Assembly: GCF_001625305.1 (NCBI RefSeq)
Contig: NW_017803379.1
Coordinates: 636,801-700,800 of the forward strand
DNA length: 64,000 bases
From: Branchiostoma belcheri
Lineage: Eukaryota; Chordata; Leptocardii; Amphioxiformes; Branchiostomatidae
Direction of reading: 5' to 3'
The notes below the pieces were generated by a model that worked only from the letters and a program-made list of their open reading frames with translations, was not told the DNA's origin and ran no database searches. Position 1 is the stretch's first letter; each line of letters starts with the position of its first letter. Made by a program: the position numbers and the translations under genes. Of this stretch, positions 60,896 through 64,000 are shown in pieces.

Positions 60896-61048
60896 TGTTA
60901 TAACATTTACTTTAAGGTCACGTTTTACTTTGTGACATAAGTTATATGTAAATAATGTTTCAATTTTGATGTGTATCTGTATGATGTACTGTTAAGTTCT
61001 ATAACTCCAGGAAGACTTAGTCTAGCTGCATAATTGATCTTGTACTAC

Positions 61049-62110
61049 ATTCTTGTATGTTCGAATGAAAGCTCATCTGTGTTGGTAGAATACATAGTTA
61101 AAGAGTTTGACTTGTTCCAACACAATAAGGAGAACTCACCATAAATTTTCGGCTGATCCCGTCAACCTTCGTCAGATTTGTGATGCAATCGCTGACTTTC
61201 CGGAAGTCGGAAACGTGATGACGTCAGGAGTGCATCAAAAGTGGCGGGAAGACGGTATCTCCCACCATCACGGTTCAGAGAGGGTTGGTGGGCCCTGATG
61301 TAAACTGCCTCCTTCACGCCTCTCACAAAGTAATCCTGCTCCGTATCTAGAATGCGCACCTTGTCCAATGCATCACTCAGGCCTTGCTAAACTGTGGCTA
61401 CCCCAAGTGGGCAGTTTCCAAGGCAACTGCTCCCAAACGTTCTACAACTGATAGAAACCGTCAGTCAAACTCTTCCACGAGGCAGAACAGAGGTTTAGTC
61501 GTCCTACCCTATGTTAAGAACACCTCTGAAGCTTTACGGAGAATCTTCGGGACACATGGCTTAAAAACGTGTTTCAAACCGACCCGTACGTTAAGACAGC
61601 TATTAGTGGCCCCCAAAGACAGAACCCCCAAAGAACAAAAGTGTGGCGTGATTTACCACATTCGGTGCGCAGGTCAAAATATCAGAGGACCTTGCCCAGA
61701 GACATACATAGGGGAAACAGAACGGTCTCTCAAGACTAGATTTCTGGAACACAGGCGCCCCAGTTCAAACACATCGGAAGTGTCGCAACACATACACATC
61801 GAGTCCCCCGGACATACAGTTACATTGGACAAGGTGCGCATTCTAGATACGGAGCAGGATTACTTTGTGAGAGGCGTGAAGGAGGCAGTTTACATCAGGG
61901 CCCACCAACCCTCTCTGAACCGTGATGGTGGGAGATACCGTCTTCCCGCCACTTTTGATGCACTCCTGACGTCATCACGTTTCCGACTTCCGGAAAGTCA
62001 GCGATTGCATCACAAATCTGACGAAGGTTGACGGGATCAGCCGAAAATTTATGGTGAGTTCTCCTTATTGTGTTGGAACAAGTCAAACTCTTTAACTATT
62101 CTTGTATGTT
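61049..62110 (+). mobile_element. Penelope-like element with inverted pseudo-LTRs
   Basis: About 275-bp near-identical inverted repeats (61094-61370 and 61823-62099) enclose about 450 bp of unique coding sequence. ATTCTTGTATGTT occurs at 61049-61061 and 62098-62110, giving an 11-13 bp target duplication. A 32-base extension lies between the left duplication and the left repeat. These traits (inverted pseudo-LTRs, short extension, staggered target duplication, GIY-YIG protein) are typical of Penelope-like elements. The reverse transcriptase proper is missing, so this is a 5'-truncated copy. It sits about 150 bases after the LRR-gene stop. Confidence 0.88.
61384..62031 (+). CDS. Penelope-like protein, C-terminal GIY-YIG endonuclease part (truncated)
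   Basis: The 215-codon frame starts after the reverse transcriptase region and contains RGLVVLPYVKNTSEALRRIF, then KCGVIYHIRC and TYIGETERSLKTRFLEHR. The last is the GIY-YIG core with its catalytic arginine, and Cys/His spacing (C...C...H...H) fits the linked zinc-binding motif of the group. The C-terminal third is encoded inside the right inverted repeat. The first ATG is arbitrary because the true N-terminus is missing. Confidence 0.85.
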   Translation: MLNCGYPKWAVSKATAPKRSTTDRNRQSNSSTRQNRGLVVLPYVKNTSEALRRIFGTHGLKTCFKPTRTLRQLLVAPKDRTPKEQKCGVIYHIRCAGQNIRGPCPETYIGETERSLKTRFLEHRRPSSNTSEVSQHIHIESPGHTVTLDKVRILDTEQDYFVRGVKEAVYIRAHQPSLNRDGGRYRLPATFDALLTSSRFRLPESQRLHHKSDEG

Positions 62111-63237
62111 GCTAATGGAGGGTTAAGAAAGCGCCACACACAAATGCACAGGTTCATTTCAACACCCTCGCAATGTCGCTTTAGTACTTAAAAGTAATGC
62201 ATATAATAACCAAAATGATGTACATTTGTAACTTGTATGGTGTTTGTTTAGGGCAAATGTGTAAGAACCGTAACCTTGTACAGGCTAAACTTAAAAGCAT
62301 ACGAGTTTAGAGAGATTTCAGTGACGGATTTGACTAGCTAAATATTTTCCCAACCATCCTTTCCCTTTAAGATAACATAACATAACATAACAAATAGTAG
62401 TCATGCCTCCTTTGTAAAGTAAGCTCTGGAAAGGAAAGGCATATAATCTATATAAAAATTAATTATTTTCCACTATATTCTTAACGTCTTACATTGTTTC
62501 CTAGTATTACCTTTTTTGTGTATAAAATCTGTAGCTCTAATCCCTTTAGCCTTTTTAGGGCATCCATTGTGAAAATACATTATTTTGTTTACACACAATG
62601 AGGTTAATCAAATAATTCTTAATTTGGGATGTACATATAATTTTTTAGTTCAGCATTTTACTAACACAAGAGAAACAAGAGAACCTACAGATTAGATTGG
62701 TGTAGGTTGGTGTAGGTGATTGCTTGAAATTTCAGTTTCCTAAAAAATATAGGTGTTGGATAGAGGCAAATAACCTTTGTAATATTGTAATTATCATGAT
62801 AATAACACAATATGGTACAATTCATTTTATCAAAGGCATGAGGCAAGTCAACATAAAGACTGAATGTTTATTGTTCATAACATAATCTGTATGGAAAGTT
62901 CCCAATAAAATGGCAAAAGCTGTACCAGTTTCATGTATTAAATTTAAAACAATGGAAAGACATTCATAACAGATACTTGACTTGAATCCTATAAACTAAA
63001 ATATCATATGGCCATAAACCTATGGCATATGAACGCTTCGTGATTTCCCTGTAAATTAATGATCGACTTTATTCGGTGGCTTTATTCGGTGGTTTTTGCA
63101 ACTGACAAAGCTTTATCACACCATATTCACCTTGGGGCGGGTCATTATCCCTTAAATATTTCCAGATTTCCAGATTCCCTTTTACTAGTCTATAAGTACT
63201 GAGAAAGTAAGTAGTTTGACAAGTCAGTCTGTTTGTA
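62111..63237. other. Intergenic AT-rich sequence
   Basis: No gene recognised. A short (ATAAC)n run lies at 62372-62392. Confidence 0.4.
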
Positions 63238-63246
63238 GTCTTAATT

Positions 63247-63360
63247 TAATCTCCAAGCAGATCTTTTGGTTAGGGTAAGACAATATCAAATTGGCCAGTC
63301 TGTATCCAATTGGATATTTGATATTGTCTTACCCCAACCAAAAGACCTGCTTGGAGATTA
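63247..63360. mobile_element. Fold-back MITE with perfect 9-bp target duplication
   Basis: A 114-bp near-palindrome with ends TAATCTCCAAGCAG and the exact inverse. GTCTTAATT flanks it at 63238-63246 and 63361-63369. Same family as 39937-40089 (shared termini, shared inner block ATCAAATTGGCCAG) and more distantly 11683-11870. Confidence 0.88.
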
Positions 63361-63723
63361 GTCTTAATTTTCACAATTACACTCTACCACTAACAAACTA
63401 ATGTTCGTACTGGTCAGTTGTATGTTTAGAAATGTGTCCTGAGTGACCAGTTTTATCATGTTCAAATGGTGCAGGATTTACATGTACACTGTAGGGTGGC
63501 AGAGAATAGGTCTTACACAACCGTGCAGTTCTCTTTGGAAGCCTCAGATGCACTCTTAGTGCAAAGATAATGGCTACTTTCTTCAACCACACGTGAAGAT
63601 GTACTCAATACAGAAGGAATGTGATGCACTACTACTGGTATATATGAATCAAAGTTGTTCTACAATTTTTCTCATTTTAACCCATAAAATGACGCTTTTT
63701 AAAGTTCTTGTTAAAAATTTACC

Positions 63724-64000
63724 CAATGCGAGGTCTAAAGGTTTCACCTAAGCCAGTCTCTTATTGGGCTGGCCAAGGCCAATAGCTGTCAGCCGTTACA
63801 ACTTGTTGGACTGGTCATCATTATGTAGCCGCCATCCCCCCAAGCAGCGCAGTTGATGACAATAGCGGCTGTGGAGAGGTCCTCACCAGGTCAGTCTGAC
63901 TCATTATCTATTTTCTGACAGGCAAAAGTCTCCATTGATTTGCTTGTAATCTATACCTAGAACATGTGTTAGTGCCTTTATATTTTCGGGGTATTTGTCG
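63724..64000. repeat. Dispersed repeat of about 250 bp, copy 2 (cut by window end)
   Basis: Second copy of the repeat at 54201-54460, same orientation, running to the end of the window. Confidence 0.8.

Noticed and set aside
61107..61298. 63-codon frame in the left Penelope repeat as a separate gene
   Set aside because: The identical frame occurs in the inverted right repeat; it is the antisense of the element's own protein end.

Overview
The window looks like amphioxus (Branchiostoma) genomic DNA. The genes are compact but intron-rich and most have clear single human counterparts. One gene encodes a membrane-anchored NHL-repeat protein whose N-terminus carries PYAVRYQ-type motifs, a style I associate with lancelets. 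Two 20-base N gaps are each flanked by near-identical sequence, as expected from an assembly of a highly heterozygous diploid. No prokaryotic genes, CRISPR arrays, rRNA genes or ordinary tRNA genes were seen. All gene models below come from reading splice sites and checking that codon phase is kept across every junction.

Layout. 460-2694 (+): SRA1. 4007-6551: a sequence present twice around a gap, with a MITE in only one copy. 6698-10991 (-): FAM120B-like XPG-N protein, with a reading-frame break in its last visible exon and a 446-bp TRIM-like LTR element in an intron. 12774-17612 (-): membrane dipeptidase. 18344-22412 (-): transmembrane NHL-repeat protein with frame breaks near its N-terminus. 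23657-25311 (-): FAM181-like protein with a YAP-like TEAD-binding loop. 25353-30290: about 5 kb without a recognisable gene except a CRE+TATA promoter-like site. 30625-42311 (-): SLC6 transporter closest to glycine transporter 1, with introns full of repeat debris. 43990-46353 (+): secreted ferritin. 47171-53510 (+): UFSP2, the UFM1 protease. 56145-60895 (+): a very long leucine-rich-repeat receptor with FN3, TM and a tyrosine-rich tail. 61049-62110: a small Penelope-like element with inverted terminal repeats.

The genes do not form a pathway; this is ordinary mixed euchromatin. The most unusual content is in the mobile DNA. The TRIM-like element carries a tRNA-like pol III unit (A box, B box, T-run) inside each 171-bp terminal repeat. 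Three fold-back elements share termini and have 9-bp target duplications. A Harbinger-like MITE is polymorphic between two apparent haplotypes. A Penelope-like element has inverted pseudo-LTRs, a short extension and an 11-13 bp target duplication. Among the genes, the LRR receptor is notable for a recently amplified 144-bp unit, an extracellular Tyr/Asp-rich loop and a tail with YxxL, YEDV and YQND motifs.

Limits: there were no database searches or alignments; family assignments rest on recognised motifs, and UTRs and transcription starts are inferred.
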